A stretch of DNA of 64,000 nucleotides from Pseudomonas mucidolens (GTDB lineage Bacteria > Pseudomonadota > Gammaproteobacteria > Pseudomonadales > Pseudomonadaceae): contig NZ_LT629802.1 of assembly GCF_900106045.1 (NCBI RefSeq), forward strand, positions 372,001 to 436,000. Direction: 5' to 3'. The translations under genes and the position numbers were made by a program. The notes under the pieces were generated by a model, which was not told where the DNA came from, did no database searches, and saw nothing but the letters and a program-made list of their open reading frames with translations. Below, piece by piece: positions 24,028 through 33,756 of this stretch (positions within the stretch are counted from its first letter, which is position 1; each line of letters begins with the position of its first letter).

Positions 24028-26672
24028 CAGCGTTTCACCAATCCAGTCAAGCCGCCCGCGATCAGGGCGGCGGTATCGGCCAGTGCCACCAGTGGATTAA
24101 GTCCGGCGGGCACAGCCATGTAGCGAGGTTCCCAGTCGGGCTGGAACTTGTCTTTGAAGCGGCGCAGGCCCTGGAAGTTATACAGTTGCTCGCCACGGCG
24201 GAACACGATTGAGCCCAGGCGCTGAGTCAACGGTGCGCCGCGTCGTGGCAGCAGGCCCGACAACGGCACCATGCCCAGGCTGAAGCGGGCGTAACCGTGA
24301 CTTTTATAGTGTTGAATCAGACCGATCATCATGTATTCCATGGTCAACTTGGGCGCTTCGGGGTGCGCGCGCATCAGGTCGAGGCTGGCCAGATCATGGC
24401 TGTAGGTCTCAAGCAGGTTGGCGAAGGCCACCGGGCGACCCTCAAAGCGAATCACCGCGATACGAAAGTGCTTGAGGTAGTCGTGGCTGAAACGCCCAAG
24501 GGAGAAGCCTTTTTCCCGCACGTTCTTACCGGTCAGCCAGGCATCGGAAATGACTTTGAGTTCGTCCATCTGGGCCTGGCCCGGTTCGTGGATTTCCAGG
24601 CACAGACCGTCCCGGGTGCCACGATTCCAGGTGTAGCGCAAATCCTTCATTTCCTTGCCCTTGACCTCCAGGTCAAAGCGCTTGAGGTCGACCCTGGCTT
24701 CTTCACCCAATTTGATCGCGGTCAGGCCGATGTCCATATAAAAGGGTAGGTTTTCGGCGCGCACCTGATAGAACACCGGGCGGGCGTGATGGATGTCACA
24801 CAGGTCACGGAACTGCCAGATCATTTCGGCGCGCTGCTGCATCGGACCAATCGGATCGTACAGTGCCACCAGGCTGCGCCCGCGACGGGCATACATCAAA
24901 AATGCGTCATCGTTGGGGTGGAACAACAGCGCCTTGTCGCCGGTCAGCGCCAGTCCACCATCGGGTTGTGCCGAAGCCATCAGGATTTTGCTGGCGCGCT
25001 CCAGTTCTTCGGGTGTCGGCAAGTGAATCACCGGACGAGCCGTGCGCAACAGCCAGGTCAGAGACACAATCACCAGCACCACGGCGGCTCCCAGCAGCGA
25101 GCGCAGGCCTCGTGGAGCATTGGCGTCGAGCGTGAACTGCCACCATAGTTCATGACTGTAGGGCACGTCCTGATAGGCGAACAGCAACAGCCAGATCGAC
25201 GCGCCGAGTACACACAGACTGGCCACCAGATACAGCGGTGAGAAGGGCAGTTCGGTCAAGCGACTTGGGCGGTAGAACGAGCGACGGAAGATGGCCAGCA
25301 AGGTGGCGGTCACCGTCAACAAGCTGGCTTCTTCCCAGTCGAAACCCTTGAGCAGTGACAACAGTGCGCCCACCAGCAGCAGGACAATGGTCAGCATCCA
25401 CGCGGCTGACAAACGACGGCGCAGGCCTTGGGCGAGCAACAGGCAGAGCACGCCGATCAGGCTGGCGCCAAAGTGCGAGGCGTCAATCAGGCGGTGGGGA
25501 ATCAGGAAGCCGATGCTTTCCAGGCGGGAGTCGATTTCCGGGGTGGCGCCGGAAAACAACAGCACCACACCGGACAAAAAAACCAGCACCGCCAGTACTG
25601 GCGCTGCCAGGCCAGAAGCAACCCGCAGGCTTCGCTGGGCCTGGAACAGGCGCTGGGCTTCGTGGATCAACAGGAAAACACAGGCGATCAACAATGGCAG
25701 TACCACATAGATCATCCGGTACAACAAGAGGGCTGCCGCCAGCGGCGCAGCCCCGAGTTTGTTGGCAAAGGCGGCCAGCAGGATCGCTTCAAACACGCCG
25801 ACGCCCCCCGGCACATGGCTGAGCACGCCAGCGGCGAGCGCCAGCAGGTACACCAGCAGAAACGTGCCAAAAGGCGGTGCATCGGGCAGCAACATATAAA
25901 GCACGGTGGCGGCCGCGGCGACGTCCAGGGCGGTGATGATCAACTGGATTAAGGTCAGGCGACTGCCCGGCAGACGCAAAGTACGGCGGCCGACCCTGAC
26001 CAGCAGGTTGTCCGGGGAGGGTTGCTCCGGCAGGCGACGTCGATAAATGCCGATGCACAGCGCGACCGTCAACAGCAGCACCGCGCCGGCAATACCTCCC
26101 AGCAGGCTGGCGGGTAAATGCAGTGCGCTGGCGGCGGCGGGCAAGTTGCTCAGGGTTGCCAGTGCGGCCAGTGGGGGCAGGGCGCAACCCAGGGCCAGGC
26201 TGGCAAACACGGTCATGCGGGCCACTTCGGGGGCGCCGATACCCTGTCGTGCATACAGGCGATAGCGTACCGAGCCGCCCGACAGCATCGACAGGCCTAT
26301 CGCATTGCCGATGGCAAACGCGGTAAAGCCGCCGTAGGCCAAGGTCTTGGCGGGCAGTTTCACACCGGTATAGCGTGCACCGGAAAATTCGTAGCCCAGC
26401 ATAATGATGAAACCGACGACAGCAGCGGCGCATGCGCCCAGCAGGGAAGGTATCGGCACTTCGAGGATCGAATCATGAAGGGCATGCAGGTCCAGCTCGA
26501 GCAGCAGGTGCCGGCAGGCAATCAGCGCGATTGCAAACAACAATAAAGTGACCGCCAGCCCGATGGGTTGCCGGTATTTGCTTAACAGATTCAGCCAACG
26601 CAAGCGCGAGGGTGTGATCGATTGTGGGGTTGTGGACGTGTCTTGTGGCTTCGGTGGGGTGGCGCGCATCAA
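24027..26672 (-). CDS. mprF: MprF: aminoacyl-phosphatidylglycerol synthase/flippase
   Basis: 881 residues, the length of P. aeruginosa PA0920 (alanyl-PG synthase). The N-terminal part has about 14 membrane helices, which hold the flippase domain. The C-terminal cytosolic domain (about residues 540-880) has two GNAT-like folds that transfer the aminoacyl group from charged tRNA to phosphatidylglycerol. Recognisable parts: L-Y-D-P-I-G, F-S-L-G-R-F-S, and L-P-R-R-G-A-P-L near the end. The product raises resistance to cationic peptides and acid. Sequence cannot tell Ala from Lys specificity. It forms an operon with the AcvB-type hydrolase. Confidence 0.93.
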   Translation of the reverse strand: MMRATPPKPQDTSTTPQSITPSRLRWLNLLSKYRQPIGLAVTLLLFAIALIACRHLLLELDLHALHDSILEVPIPSLLGACAAAVVGFIIMLGYEFSGARYTGVKLPAKTLAYGGFTAFAIGNAIGLSMLSGGSVRYRLYARQGIGAPEVARMTVFASLALGCALPPLAALATLSNLPAAASALHLPASLLGGIAGAVLLLTVALCIGIYRRRLPEQPSPDNLLVRVGRRTLRLPGSRLTLIQLIITALDVAAAATVLYMLLPDAPPFGTFLLVYLLALAAGVLSHVPGGVGVFEAILLAAFANKLGAAPLAAALLLYRMIYVVLPLLIACVFLLIHEAQRLFQAQRSLRVASGLAAPVLAVLVFLSGVVLLFSGATPEIDSRLESIGFLIPHRLIDASHFGASLIGVLCLLLAQGLRRRLSAAWMLTIVLLLVGALLSLLKGFDWEEASLLTVTATLLAIFRRSFYRPSRLTELPFSPLYLVASLCVLGASIWLLLFAYQDVPYSHELWWQFTLDANAPRGLRSLLGAAVVLVIVSLTWLLRTARPVIHLPTPEELERASKILMASAQPDGGLALTGDKALLFHPNDDAFLMYARRGRSLVALYDPIGPMQQRAEMIWQFRDLCDIHHARPVFYQVRAENLPFYMDIGLTAIKLGEEARVDLKRFDLEVKGKEMKDLRYTWNRGTRDGLCLEIHEPGQAQMDELKVISDAWLTGKNVREKGFSLGRFSHDYLKHFRIAVIRFEGRPVAFANLLETYSHDLASLDLMRAHPEAPKLTMEYMMIGLIQHYKSHGYARFSLGMVPLSGLLPRRGAPLTQRLGSIVFRRGEQLYNFQGLRRFKDKFQPDWEPRYMAVPAGLNPLVALADTAALIAGGLTGLVKR

Positions 26673-26910
26673 TCACCTCGAGGATTGTGCGCGACAGGAT
26701 GCAGGCATCCGGTCAAGTTACCAATCCCTACGGACAAAAATAATTACAAATTTTAGCGCGAATCACCGGGCCGGCGACAGCGCCCGTTGGCTGCGAAAGA
26801 CGTGCCTGAGTAGGCGGGACAGCGTGTGATGCAATGGACTCCATAAACCCATCGCGGTTTCATGAAAGATGCCATGCCGTTGTTTAACAAAAACTTTTTC
26901 AGCGGATACA

Positions 26911-26942
26911 AAAAAGGCCACTCTTTCGAGTAGCCTTTTTTG
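26911..26942 (-). terminator. Terminator of tRNA-fMet copy 1
   Basis: AAAAAGGCCACTC-TTTC-GAGTAGCCTTTTTT hairpin, directly after the tRNA 3' end on the minus strand. Confidence 0.85.
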
Positions 26943-26947
26943 ATGTT

Positions 26948-27024
<77 letters not shown>

Positions 27025-27193
27025 TCTGTGGGCGGCATTCTACAGCCCAGCGCCAAGGTGTCAACCGTTAAACGGGCATTAGGTCAAATAAATGTAAATA
27101 AACCGGTATTTGTCATCGCCGAGCGCTAAGTGCCCGGAGGGGAAGGTTTTTTTGTCAGACAATCTTGGGGAGGGGCAAAAACCATCGCGCACA

Positions 27194-27225
27194 AAAAAGG
27201 CCACTCTTTCGAGTAGCCTTTTTTG
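27194..27225 (-). terminator. Terminator of tRNA-fMet copy 2
   Basis: Same AAAAAGGCCACTC...GAGTAGCCTTTTTT hairpin as copy 1. Having a terminator after each copy means that each tRNA is probably transcribed alone. Confidence 0.85.
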
Positions 27226-27230
27226 ATGTT

Positions 27231-27307
<77 letters not shown>

Positions 27308-27525
27308 TCTGTGTGTCGGCATTCTACAGAGGATCGCGGCCGTGTCAATCGTTGATTCGAAGAAAAGCGCTTGTGGTTCAATTGGTTAGCTCGTCAACGG
27401 TACCTGCCTCGGGTATTCGGGCCCAGCCAGGACAAGGCTTCCAGCTCTATTGGGGCCTGCGCTTTGATTGAAGAAATAAATTCAGTACGGCATTTTCCTA
27501 CCGCTTTATCAGAAGATTCAAAGTA

Positions 27526-27541
27526 CTGGTGCTATATACAG
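27526..27541 (+). promoter_or_regulatory. Candidate LexA box of dinB
   Basis: CTGGTGCTATATACAG keeps CTG-N10-CAG and the TATATACAG right half; the left half has G for T at position 4. It lies 60-75 bases before the dinB ATG. Confidence 0.65.
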
Positions 27542-27600
27542 TTGTGAGTGCGATACTGGCATTCCGTTTCTTCCGTTGGCTGGCCAGCTCTTTCTTTTTT

Positions 27601-28662
27601 ATGACACAGCGCAAAATCATCCACGTCGACTGTGATTGCTTCTACGCCGCCATCGAGATGCGTGACGATCCGACCCTGGCGCAAAAGCCCCTCGCAGTGG
27701 GTGGCTCGGCGGACCGGCGTGGCGTGATCGCAACCTGTAACTATGAAGCGCGGGCCTACGGTGTGCGCTCGGCGATGTCCTCACGCCACGCCTTGAAGCT
27801 GTGTCCTGACTTGACCATCGTCAAGCCGCGCATGGATGCCTATAAAGAAGCCTCGAAGGAAATCCAGGCAATCTTCCGTGATTACACTGACCTGATTGAG
27901 CCGCTGTCCCTGGACGAGGCCTATTTGGATGTCTCCGACTGCGCGCATTTTGGCGGCAGCGCCACACGCATTGCCCAGGACATTCGCCGGCGGGTGTCCA
28001 ATCAACTGCACATCACGGTTTCCGCGGGGGTCGCGCCGAACAAGTTCCTGGCCAAGATCGCCAGTGACTGGAAAAAGCCGAACGGGCTGTTTGTGATCAC
28101 TCCGGACCAAGTGGAGGACTTTGTTTGCGGGTTGCCGGTGAAAAAGTTGCATGGTGTCGGCAAGGTGACAGCTGACAAGCTGGCGCGGCTTGGGATTGAA
28201 GACTGTTTACAGTTGCGGGAATGGAACAAGCTGGCGCTGGTGCGAGAATTCGGCAGCTTCGGTGAGCGGTTGTGGAGTCTGGCGCGTGGGATTGATGAGC
28301 GGCTCGTACAGAATGACAGTCGCCGGCAATCCATCAGTGTCGAGAATACCTACGACATTGATCTGCCGGACCTTGCCAGTTGTCTGGAAAAACTCCCCGA
28401 ACTCATGGAAACCCTGGCCAGGCGCATGCAGCGTATCGACAGCAGCTATCGACCCGACAAGCCATTTGTCAAAGTGAAGTTTCACGATTTTACCCAGACC
28501 ACGCTGGAACAGGCCGGGGCCGGGCGCGACCTGGAGAGTTATCAGCAATTGCTGAGCCAGGCATTCAATCGCGGCGCAAAACCGGTACGGTTACTGGGAA
28601 TTGGCGTGCGTTTGCTGGACTTGAGCGGCGGCAATGAACAGCTGGAGCTGTTCACCCGATAG
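27601..28662 (+). CDS. dinB: DNA polymerase IV
   Basis: 353 residues from ATG 27601; an upstream in-frame TTG at 27529 overlaps the LexA-like box and gives an unlikely hydrophobic leader. It is a Y-family translesion polymerase. The catalytic D-C-D-C-F-Y-A-A-I-E is near residues 9-18, and S-L-D-E-A-Y-L-D-V-S is near residue 103-112. The little-finger domain runs to the C-terminus, but the terminal beta-clamp motif is only weakly visible (Q-L-E-L-F). It ends 12 bases from the convergent lipoprotein gene. Confidence 0.96.
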   Translation: MTQRKIIHVDCDCFYAAIEMRDDPTLAQKPLAVGGSADRRGVIATCNYEARAYGVRSAMSSRHALKLCPDLTIVKPRMDAYKEASKEIQAIFRDYTDLIEPLSLDEAYLDVSDCAHFGGSATRIAQDIRRRVSNQLHITVSAGVAPNKFLAKIASDWKKPNGLFVITPDQVEDFVCGLPVKKLHGVGKVTADKLARLGIEDCLQLREWNKLALVREFGSFGERLWSLARGIDERLVQNDSRRQSISVENTYDIDLPDLASCLEKLPELMETLARRMQRIDSSYRPDKPFVKVKFHDFTQTTLEQAGAGRDLESYQQLLSQAFNRGAKPVRLLGIGVRLLDLSGGNEQLELFTR

Positions 28663-28674
28663 CATGAAATACAG

Positions 28675-29628
28675 TCACTTGGCGCCTGGATCCGCGACCA
28701 GCCGCCCACCGTCCCGGGTCAAGGCCTTGAGGAATTCCTGCTGCAATTCGGGATCATTGCGGGTCAGTTCGATCAAGCTCTGTTCCAGTTCGCTGGCTTC
28801 TTCTTCCAGGCCCAGTTCCGACAAGCGTTTGACCCGGTGCACCCATTGGCTGACTTCATCATCCTCGAGGTCGTCGTAGATCAAGTCGTGGGCTTCAAGC
28901 AATTTTCCGCGCAGCGTCTTGCTGATGGCCAGGGATGAGTCCGAGTGAACCTCGTCCTGGGCATCCTCGATACTGATCTGCAAGGTGCGGACCTGACTCA
29001 GGTCTTGTTCGGCAAACGGGCTGTCCAGCAGGTTCAGGCGCAATACGCCGTTGCGGTCAGTGGTCATCTCGTGAGTCTGCCGGCCGGCTTTTACCTGGAC
29101 CGGTCGCTCGCTCCACGGCAGGCTGGAATACTCCAGGCGCCTGTCGCGCTGGACTTCATCGATACCCGCCAGGTTTTGTTGCGCGCGGCCGTGGGATGGC
29201 ACGTTCATGAACGGGTTGAGCCCGGCCACGCCGTAATTGATCCAGTCGTGGGTCATGCTGTCCGGCAGGTGGCCGAGGGCGAAGATATTGGCCACATTGG
29301 CGCCGGCTCCTGCCACCACCGCCACCGCGCCGAGCGGGATCTCATAGATTTCCCGCCATGGCTGGTAAGGCGTATAGCGATCGTAATGGCGCGTGACTTC
29401 AAACTCAGTGACCTCGAAGGTCCGCTGCTCATGAATGCGCACTCGACGTTGCGGCAGTTCAAGGACTTTGGGTTCGCCGACATCGATCTGCAGGCTATGG
29501 TCGAGCAATTTGCGCTCGACACGTTCCTCGTGCTCGCTACGTTGCGACATTTGATTGGCGCAGCCGCTGACCAGCAGGGCACCGCACAAGGCGGCGCCCC
29601 CCAGGACTCTGGTGTTTCGCTTGAACAT
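28675..29628 (-). CDS. Lipoprotein of unknown function (317 aa)
   Basis: 317 residues with a type II signal peptide: hydrophobic segment then L-V-S-G-C, Cys at about residue 23. The mature part has a predicted membrane-like hydrophobic patch (I-P-L-G-A-V-A-V-V-A-G-A-G-A) and an acidic, helical C-terminal half with E-L-G-L-E-E-E-A-S-E-L-E-Q. The family is conserved among pseudomonads near proS as far as I recall, but I know no function. It is downstream of proS on the opposite-facing side of dinB. The gap to proS is 20 bases, so co-transcription with proS is likely. Confidence 0.75.
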   Translation of the reverse strand: MFKRNTRVLGGAALCGALLVSGCANQMSQRSEHEERVERKLLDHSLQIDVGEPKVLELPQRRVRIHEQRTFEVTEFEVTRHYDRYTPYQPWREIYEIPLGAVAVVAGAGANVANIFALGHLPDSMTHDWINYGVAGLNPFMNVPSHGRAQQNLAGIDEVQRDRRLEYSSLPWSERPVQVKAGRQTHEMTTDRNGVLRLNLLDSPFAEQDLSQVRTLQISIEDAQDEVHSDSSLAISKTLRGKLLEAHDLIYDDLEDDEVSQWVHRVKRLSELGLEEEASELEQSLIELTRNDPELQQEFLKALTRDGGRLVADPGAK

Positions 29629-29648
29629 GACTTCTCTTGATCTGGTTT

Positions 29649-31364
29649 TCAGCGACGAATACGCGCCTGAAGGAAAGACAGCACGTCCGCCACCGGCAAC
29701 GGTTGGGCTTCGGCTTCGGTCCGGCTCTTGTATTCCAGATTGCCATCGGCCAGGCCGCGGTCGCTGACCACGATCCGGTGCGGGATGCCAATCAGTTCCA
29801 TGTCGGCAAACTTGATACCCGGACTGGTTTTCTTGTCGCGATCATCCAGCAGCACCTCGAAACCCGCGGCCGTCAATTCGGCATACAGTTTGTCGGTGGC
29901 TTCGCGAACCAGCTCGGTTTCATAGCGCAGCGGTACCAGGGCAACCTGGAACGGCGCCAATGTGTCGCTCCAGATGATGCCTTTTTCGTCGTTGTTCTGT
30001 TCGATGGCCGCAGCCACCACGCGGGAAACGCCAATACCGTAGCAGCCCATTTCCAGGGTGATCGGCTTGCCGTTTTCGCCCAGCACTTCGCACTTCATCG
30101 CTTTGCTGTACTTGTTGCCCAGCTGGAAAATGTGCCCGACTTCGATGCCGCGCTTGATTTCCAGGGTGCCCTTGCCGTCCGGGCTCGGATCACCGGCAAC
30201 CACGTTGCGCAGGTCGGCCACGGTCGGAACTGGCAGGTCGCGTTCCCAGTTCACGCCGAAATAGTGTTTGTCGTCGATATTGGCGCCGATGCCGAAGTCG
30301 CTCATCAGTTCGACCGAGCGGTCGATGATGATTGGCAAAGGCAGATTCAGCGGGCCCAGGGAGCCAGCACCGGCGCCAATGGCGTCGCGCAGTTCGGCAT
30401 CGCTGGCCATGACTAGCGGGTTGGCTACGCCCGGTTGTTGGGCGGCCTTGATTTCATTGAGTTCGTGGTCGCCACGGATCACCAGGGCGATCAGCTTACC
30501 TTCTTCTTCGGCGTGCACGATCAGGGTCTTGATGGTCTTTTCAATCGGCAGATTGAATTTTTCCACCAGGGCCGCGATGGTCTTGGTTTCTGGCGTGTCT
30601 ACCAGGCGCAGCTCTTCAGACGGCGCAGGACGGGAAGTTTCCCGTGGCACGGCTTCGGCTTTTTCGATATTCGCCGCGTAGTCGGAACCGTTGCTGAAAG
30701 CGATATCGTCTTCGCCGGACTCGGCCAGTACATGGAACTCATGGGAGCCAGCGCCGCCGATGGAGCCGTTGTCGGCTTCGACCGCACGGAACTTCAAGCC
30801 CAGCCGCGTGAATACGTTGCAGTAAGCCTGGTGCATGCGCTCGTAAGTGATCTGCAGCGAAGGTTGGTCGGCGTGAAACGAATAGGCGTCCTTCATGATG
30901 AATTCGCGGCCGCGCATCAAACCGAAGCGTGGGCGGATTTCGTCACGGAATTTGGTCTGGATCTGGTACAGGTTGAGTGGCAACTGTTTGTAGCTGCTCA
31001 ACTCGTTGCGCATCAGATCGGTGATCACTTCTTCATGGGTCGGGCCGGCGCAGAAATCGCGGCCATGACGATCCTTGAAGCGCAGCAACTCAGGGCCATA
31101 CTCTTCCCAGCGCCCGGATTCCTGCCACAGCTCAGCCGGCTGAGTGCTCGGCATCAACACTTCCAGAGAGCCGGCGGCGTTCATTTCTTCACGAACGATC
31201 GCTTCGACCTTGCGCATCACCTTCAAGCCCATGGGCAGCCAGGTGTACAGGCCAGAGGCCAGTTTGCGGATCATGCCGGCACGCAGCATCAGCTGGTGGC
31301 TGATCACGACCGCATCGGAAGGCGTTTCTTTCTGTGTGGCGAGCAAATATTGACTGGTGCGCAT
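29649..31364 (-). CDS. proS: Prolyl-tRNA synthetase
   Basis: 571 residues, the prokaryotic-type class II enzyme with an editing domain inserted between motifs 2 and 3 (about residues 220-400). Motif 1 and 2 sequences ([26 protein letters not shown]) and motif 3 G-I-G-V-S-R are clear, and the C-terminal anticodon-binding domain is complete. It charges tRNA-Pro and hydrolyses mischarged Ala-tRNA-Pro. A REP-rich composite element lies upstream. Confidence 0.97.
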   Translation of the reverse strand: MRTSQYLLATQKETPSDAVVISHQLMLRAGMIRKLASGLYTWLPMGLKVMRKVEAIVREEMNAAGSLEVLMPSTQPAELWQESGRWEEYGPELLRFKDRHGRDFCAGPTHEEVITDLMRNELSSYKQLPLNLYQIQTKFRDEIRPRFGLMRGREFIMKDAYSFHADQPSLQITYERMHQAYCNVFTRLGLKFRAVEADNGSIGGAGSHEFHVLAESGEDDIAFSNGSDYAANIEKAEAVPRETSRPAPSEELRLVDTPETKTIAALVEKFNLPIEKTIKTLIVHAEEEGKLIALVIRGDHELNEIKAAQQPGVANPLVMASDAELRDAIGAGAGSLGPLNLPLPIIIDRSVELMSDFGIGANIDDKHYFGVNWERDLPVPTVADLRNVVAGDPSPDGKGTLEIKRGIEVGHIFQLGNKYSKAMKCEVLGENGKPITLEMGCYGIGVSRVVAAAIEQNNDEKGIIWSDTLAPFQVALVPLRYETELVREATDKLYAELTAAGFEVLLDDRDKKTSPGIKFADMELIGIPHRIVVSDRGLADGNLEYKSRTEAEAQPLPVADVLSFLQARIRR

Positions 31365-31439
31365 GGTAGGCCGTTGTCGGTTGCTTGGACTTTGAGTGAC
31401 CTGGGATTGTACGGGCGGCAGCGGCTGGAGTACAGGCTG

Positions 31440-31463
31440 CAGGAGCGAGCTTGCGCGCGAAGG
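31440..31463. repeat. Single REP-like half-site
   Basis: AGGAGCGAGCTTGCGCGCGA fits the REP half seen elsewhere here, without a matching inverted partner nearby. It lies between the proS start and the composite element. Confidence 0.6.
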
Positions 31464-31481
31464 GCCTCAAGGCGGGCCGGG

Positions 31482-32144
31482 GGTTGGGTACATATCCGTT
31501 TTTTTGGTACGGCCACTATTGGTTTCGCTCTTACAGCAAGTCACTTTGGAAAAGCCGGAATGCCGGCCCAGCCCAAAGTAACCAAAGGGCTTTTGCCTCA
31601 CCACTTGGTGTCTTGCCTAGGCTCGGTATGCCCGTAGTCCGACATTGATTCGGCCCGCGTGGTTTAACGGGGTGCCTAAGATCAAAATCAGAGCCGCTTT
31701 CTGTAGGAGCGAGCTTGCTCGCGAAAAAATTGAGATCGCCTCGGGGTGTCAGATTTTCCGCGTCATCGTTAACGATCTTCGCGAGCAAGCTCGCTCCTAC
31801 AGAGAGGAGGCACGTTCGCAAAAGATCAGGTCGGCTACTAGGCCGCCTCGCTCTGTTTTTGATTTTGATCTTGGCGCCCCGTTAAACCACGCTGGCCGGA
31901 GTCCGATGGCATCCCGGCATGGATGCCGGGATAGCCGCGTTGGGCCATGGATGGCCCGTCGCGGCGGCCCCCCGAATCAATGTCGGACTACGGGCATGCC
32001 GAGCCTAGGCGAGGCACCGAGTGGTGGGGCAAGAGCCCTTTGGTTACTTTGGGCTGGGCCGGCATTCCGGCTTTTCAAAAGTGACTCGCTGTAAAAGCGA
32101 AACCAATAGCCGCCGTTACCGCAGCAATGGATATGTACCCAACC
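31482..32144. repeat. Composite inverted-repeat element, copy A (663 bp)
   Basis: Terminal inverted repeat GGTTGGGTACATATCC (31482-31497) against GGATATGTACCCAACC (32129-32144). The arms are long imperfect inverted repeats: 31519-31652 matches the reverse complement of 31974-32107 with few differences, and inner stretches around 31655-31695 and 31850-31895 also pair. At the centre is a 98-bp REPIN. The right arm carries about 75 extra bases with further palindromes. There is no open reading frame of note and no transposase. The same structure recurs at 59432-60051 and, truncated, at 43431-44911. It fills almost the whole 817-base gap between proS and ampG. Confidence 0.85.
31703..31800. repeat. 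REPIN inside element A
   Basis: GTAGGAGCGAGCTTGCTCGC ... GCGAGCAAGCTCGCTCCTAC, 98 bp, with a loop containing TCGGGGTGTCAG and ATCGTTAACGAT. It is nearly identical to the REPIN at 59725-59822. Confidence 0.93.
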
Positions 32145-32181
32145 CAACCAAGACATACCTATTTCTCCCACAGGATAGGTT

Positions 32182-33714
32182 TCAGTCCGAGGCGGGCGGA
32201 TTCAGCCGCAGCCGCCGGCTTTCCTGATACCAATGCAGGGCAATCAGCAGCAAGGTCGGCACGCCCAGCAACGCCGTGATCAGGAAAAAATTGTGATAGC
32301 CGAACTTCTCCACCATCACACCTGAGTAACCCCCGATCAGACGCGGCAACAGCAACATGATCGAGCTGAGCAAAGCGTATTGGGTGGCGGAGAACTTCAG
32401 GTTGGTCAGGCTCGACAGGTAGGCGACAAAGGCCGAAGTCGCCAGGCCGGAGCTGAAGTTGTCCAGGGAAATGGTGAAGATCAGCATCTGCAGGTCGGCG
32501 CCCATGCCGGCGAGCATCAGGAACAGCAGGTTGGTGCCGGCCGAGGTGATGCCGCCGATAAAGAGGATGGGTAGGATGCCGAAACGCACGATCAACAGCC
32601 CGCCCATGCCGGCACCGACCAGCGTCATGATCAGGCCGAAAATCTTGCTGACGCTGGCGATCTGGTCCTTGGTAAAACCCTGGTCGATGTAGAACACATT
32701 GGCCATCACGCCCATTACCGTGTCCGACATGCGATAGGTTGCAATCAGACCCAGCAGCAACAGCGCTTGCCAGCGGTAGCGCAGAATAAAATCATTGACC
32801 GGTGTCAGCACCGGAGCAAGCCCGCGGCGACCCATGGCCGAGAGGCACAGCGCGGTCAGCGTGATATAGAGGATGGCCCGCAGGAATGCGCGATCCTCCA
32901 GCAGCAGGTCGAGAAGGCTGACACCCTCGAACAGCACGCTGGCGAAGTCGGTGTTGTACAGCTGGGTGAACATCGCGGGCACCGATACCAGCAAGATGAT
33001 CAGCACGAACACTGACATCAGTTGGTGCGCGAAGCTGTAGCGCCCCGCCTGCAACTGGGTGCGCAGTGGCACATCGGGCTCACGCATGAACAAGCTGGTC
33101 AGCAGGGCCGGGATCATCAAGACGCCGAACAGCACGTAGGTGCCGGTCCATGCCGAGTGTTTATAGTTGAAGCCGGTGGAGCCGAAACCTTCGGCGAAGA
33201 ACAGTGCTCCGGCGGTGGCCAGCAGGGCGGCGATGCGGTAGCCGGACATATAGCTGGCCGCGAGGGCAGCCTGGCGGCTGTCGTCGGCGATTTCCAGGCG
33301 ATAGGCGTCGACCGCGATGTCCTGGGTGGCGGAGGCGAAGGCGACGACGACGGCAATGGCAATCAACCAGGACAAGTGTTTTTGCGGGTCGCAAAAGCCC
33401 ATGCCGATCAATCCGAGAATCACCAGCACTTGGGACAATACCAGCCAGGAACGGCGACGCCCTAGCTTGCCGAGCAGCGGCAGGCGCCATTGGTCAAGCA
33501 GCGGTGACCAGACCCATTTGAACGCATACGCCAGGCCGATCAGGCTGGCATAGCCGATGGTTTCGCGGGCCACACCGGCTTCGCGCAACCACACCGACAG
33601 TGTCGAGAACACCAACATGTAAGGCAGACCGGCAGCAAAGCCGAGCAGAAGCAGCACTAATGTCGAGGGGCTGGCATAGGCAGCGAGCGCGGCGCGCCAG
33701 GTTTTACGGGGCAT
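32182..33714 (-). CDS. ampG: AmpG-type muropeptide permease
   Basis: 510 residues, about 14 membrane helices, MFS fold. AmpG imports GlcNAc-1,6-anhydro-MurNAc and its peptides for cell-wall recycling and so feeds the AmpR/AmpC beta-lactamase signal. Typical parts: G-F-A-A-G-L-P-Y-M-L at the N-terminus, and A-T-Q-D-I-A-V-D-A-Y-R around residue 130. The C-terminus ends in a short basic, proline-rich tail. The stop codon is 37 bases from the end of composite element A. Confidence 0.9.
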   Translation of the reverse strand: MPRKTWRAALAAYASPSTLVLLLLGFAAGLPYMLVFSTLSVWLREAGVARETIGYASLIGLAYAFKWVWSPLLDQWRLPLLGKLGRRRSWLVLSQVLVILGLIGMGFCDPQKHLSWLIAIAVVVAFASATQDIAVDAYRLEIADDSRQAALAASYMSGYRIAALLATAGALFFAEGFGSTGFNYKHSAWTGTYVLFGVLMIPALLTSLFMREPDVPLRTQLQAGRYSFAHQLMSVFVLIILLVSVPAMFTQLYNTDFASVLFEGVSLLDLLLEDRAFLRAILYITLTALCLSAMGRRGLAPVLTPVNDFILRYRWQALLLLGLIATYRMSDTVMGVMANVFYIDQGFTKDQIASVSKIFGLIMTLVGAGMGGLLIVRFGILPILFIGGITSAGTNLLFLMLAGMGADLQMLIFTISLDNFSSGLATSAFVAYLSSLTNLKFSATQYALLSSIMLLLPRLIGGYSGVMVEKFGYHNFFLITALLGVPTLLLIALHWYQESRRLRLNPPASD

Positions 33715-33756
33715 GGGCTGAAGTCTGCCTCAGATTACGGAAACAAAGCGCGCACT

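Noticed and set aside
27370-27420. Possible third tRNA after the fMet pair (GTGGTTCAATTGGTTAGCTC)
   Set aside because: Looks like a D-arm fragment, but no acceptor, anticodon or T arm follows.
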